DNA from: Aquila chrysaetos chrysaetos
Lineage: Eukaryota; Chordata; Aves; Accipitriformes; Accipitridae
Direction of reading: 5' to 3'
DNA: 64,000 bases
Assembly: GCF_900496995.4 (NCBI RefSeq)
Contig: NC_044004.1
Span: forward strand, 57,008,224 to 57,072,223
In this document: positions 61,233-64,000 of the stretch, piece by piece
Position numbering within the stretch: the first letter of the stretch is position 1
Layout of the letters: each line of letters opens with the position of its first letter
Program-made: the position numbers and the translations under genes
Notes under the pieces: model-generated
Seen by the model: the letters and a program-made list of their open reading frames with translations, nothing else
What the model was told of the DNA's origin: nothing
Databases searched by the model: none

Positions 61233-62850
61233 CTGACATTTGGATTTACTGTCATACCTCAATAATCCACAAACCCTAATTTCTCAGCAATGAGTTCGTG
61301 TCCTTTGCTTTACATTAATTGCATTGAAATTTCCGTCAATTATTCAAACTTTCAGTAGTCACAACTCATTTAATATCTCTTGCTCCGTGCAGACAATCTG
61401 AGGTCTGACTGTGCTTAGATTCATATATGGACAGACAGCATGATTTCTTTACATGGCAGAGATTCCCTTGAAATCCTTCTGCCTCCTGAAGAAGGTTCAG
61501 TTTAATATGAATTAAAGTATGCCTCTGACTAACTCTCGTTTGGGAAGCATATCAATTTCATTGGTTGCTTCAAAATCAAGCTCAAAAGTATAATCAGAAA
61601 TTTATATACTCTAGTTACATAGATTCAAACACACTACATAGTATAAAAGAAAGAGATATATTTTTTGTTGGGTAGTGTGGGAGGAGAGAAAAACATGTTT
61701 TTCCCTAATGTCAGACAATTAGTTTCTGATTTATATCTCAAAGCACATCAGTTGGTAAACCTTAGAATTTCATCTTAGCTAGCGTAGCTGTGGATGGCTT
61801 TACAGAAAACTCATAAAAATTTAAACCCATTTTCTAAGTCTAGTAGACTTTTTCTTCTCTGTTATCAATGACAGTGAATTCTGGTGTCTAGATGTGGATT
61901 TTGTATTTAAAAAAAAGACTCTCTTTTGAATGAGTTTTGCTTTTTTTATTAGATTAGTGGACCTCTCATTCTTCATGGTTAACAGCAGTGATTGACAGTC
62001 ACATGGATATTTTTCTGTAACCATCGATACCAGCAACTAGAGAAACAAGAAAATAGTCCCAATTTCATAATAAAAGGTAGAAATTGTGAATCTTAAATAC
62101 TTCAATCCACACTCAAAATGACCATGCAACCATGCTTGAGTGCATGGATATAACTTTAAAGCATAGCAGCCTTAAAGCTGGAGTGCACCCCTGATAACTG
62201 AAATTCTCCAAGCAGTAGTTACCATTTACTCACAATTTCAGACAACGCAAAAAAACATAAAAGCTGCTGCTCCCAGAATTGTTGCATATTACCACCATTC
62301 ATCAAAATGTTGTCTTTCTGGTCAATGTCTTTTCTTCCCCACTTTATATTATTTTCATATTCTTTTATCACCAACTTGGAGTCCGTGAGAATCTGCACAA
62401 TAACAAACCAGTGAGTTTATGCGGCAAAGGACTGCAGTATGGACAAGAGAAAGATTTCAAGTACCGTGCTTCCAGGAGGCTTATTTAAACCATAACAAAA
62501 TAATTAAAAATTGCTTGACCATACCTTTTTAATTGGCTCCCTGATAGAAGGGTTAATAGGAATTCTAATACCTGTGTAAAAAAAGACAGATAAAGAAAAC
62601 AGTGTAATGTAAAATAATTCAGATTGTCTCTGTGTAAATGAGGCAATAAATGCCTGCAACACGAAGCTCAGTCTGACTTCACAGCAGGGCCTGGTGCTTA
62701 ATTGAAAGTCCTAACTAGACCCATTTATCAAAGAAATCACTCAGAGGGAAATTTAATTATCACAATTAATCTATATTTTTTTAGAAAGCCTCAGCAAAGC
62801 ACATTGAAAATTTCTTTGGGAAGAATTTTACAATGTTATCACCAAAAAAA
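61233..62850. other. Non-coding AT-rich stretch
   Basis: Frames are short. Homeodomain-type words (taattatcacaattaatc, about 62,752-62,770) occur, but in generally AT-rich DNA. No repeat recognised. Confidence 0.45.
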
Positions 62851-64000
62851 GGCAAGCGCCAAACTTCTCCCCCCCTCAGAGGGAAAAAAAAAAGGCAGGC
62901 AGGCACAGGGCACCTTGTGCGAGCAGCTCCTCGTAACGCCACTTAGGCACAGCCGAGAGTAACGAGCACCGTCACAGCGGGAGCTCAAATGGAAATATTT
63001 CTTCCTAAGTCGCAAAATTGCTCCCTTTGCAAGCTGGAGAGAACACCTGACTTTTTGAGACAGCTGCCCTACAACGTGCCCATGGACTCTGGGTCCTTGC
63101 CACAGCTTTGCCTGGCTCCGCAGAACTCCCGGCACCCCACAGCTGCCCCCCATGAGCCCCTGCTCACAGTCTGTCTCAGCGCAGGCACAGAAAAGCCCAG
63201 AGGCACAATGTAGCCTCTACTCAGTAACTAGCATGTGATGCTTCAGTAAAATAAGGACCCAGTGGCACATTTTGGTTTAAGCACTTGCGTAAAGAGGAGA
63301 TGTCTTCAGTAGAGTTGCCCGTGCTTGCATTATCAACGTTGAGTTTGCTCCAGTGAGCAAAGGGCCATTCTGAAATCAGGGTATTTCCCCTGAGTAACTG
63401 GCAATATTTGACTCCTGGCTGGCTTTGTCTTAGCAGTTGTATGAGTTGGGAAGAAAGGTAGCTCCGAGCTGTGTTCCTACACAGCTTCTCACGTTTGGCA
63501 TTTCCCAAGAGGTTTCCATTTGCTTGCTTTTTAAAGACCAGCTAACATTTAACAGTCTAGTTAAATTTTCTTTCTTGTTTTGAAAACCAGCCCCTTCTTT
63601 TTATGTGGAGCCCTACCTCTATTTCCATGCCTCCAATGTAAGCCTGGGGTGCTGCAGAAGGCCACTTGTGGAGCACTTGTGGAGCAGATAACAAGCAGAG
63701 TTACATCTATGTGCATCACATGGCACTTGACATGCCTCTGTGAAGATGAAAAGAAAGCACGGAGAAAGTATCCAAGTCTGTGCCACGATAAAAATCCCCT
63801 TCAGTCAATCAGCGAGCTGATAGCCAGTAGGTTTTTAGGGCTTCTGGACACTAGCATGCAGCAAGTGATAGGAAGGAGTCTGCTCCTTCACTTTGAGAGC
63901 GCGGAGCTCCAGCACTTGCATTGGAGGCAGGATGCAAGGAACTGTCATCCTCGGCACTAGCTTCAATGAAGCGCAACAGCGGGCACTTGAAAGGACAGGG
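62851..64000. other. Non-coding, GC-richer at 62.9-63.2 kb and at the right edge
   Basis: Frames of 74-126 codons occur on both strands without recognisable domains; the 126-codon frame at 63,580-63,960 (plus) lacks homology I can name. An 11-bp unit 'cacttgtggag' is tandemly duplicated at 63,663-63,684. The window ends in unannotated sequence. Confidence 0.45.

Overview
The window reads as non-coding vertebrate nuclear DNA, most likely from a bird and at least from a sauropsid. The reasons are these. There are no bacterial-style gene blocks, and no open frame has the length or composition of a conserved gene. The DNA is mostly AT-leaning with one sharp, very CpG-dense island. The mobile-element content is thin and old: a CR1 3'-end fragment, a decayed L2/CR1-clade LINE tail of the kind common in turtles, crocodilians and birds, and several MIR/CORE-SINE-like scraps. 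Mammalian L1, Alu or B1 elements are not seen. The lineage is an inference from these traits; I cannot name the species or the locus.

Layout. Bases 1-53,000 are gene-poor sequence, either a gene desert or long intron. They carry decayed SINE/LINE fragments (about 6.4, 14.7, 23.7, 31.5, 34.6, 49.1 and 50.5 kb), mononucleotide and simple repeats, a perfect 34-bp palindrome at 2.0 kb, and several motif-dense stretches that look like candidate conserved non-coding elements (about 8.2, 25.4, 30.6 and 41.8 kb). Two GC-richer patches stand out. The one at 36.7-37.0 kb contains a possible signal-peptide first exon on the minus strand. The one at 39.3-39.75 kb contains a YY1/TISU-type ATGGCGGC site. 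Bases 53,090-54,570 are the CpG island and the clearest promoter in the window. On its minus strand, a start codon at 54,080 sits in a YY1/TISU-like context followed by a possible splice donor at 53,977, so a gene may run leftward from here. Rightward transcription is also possible. Bases 54,570-64,000 are again non-coding. They hold the longest recognisable mobile element, a roughly 1.1-kb LINE 3' remnant at 56.05-57.19 kb, with more SINE-like scraps at 57.7, 58.3, 59.7 and 60.3 kb.

Function. No complete protein-coding gene can be supported. The best working model is a promoter at about 54 kb whose first intron, or flanking desert, fills most of the window, with scattered candidate enhancers and CTCF-type motifs (44.9, 53.7 and 55.5 kb; a weaker one at 23.1 kb). 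I found no tRNA, rRNA, CRISPR array or intact transposon.
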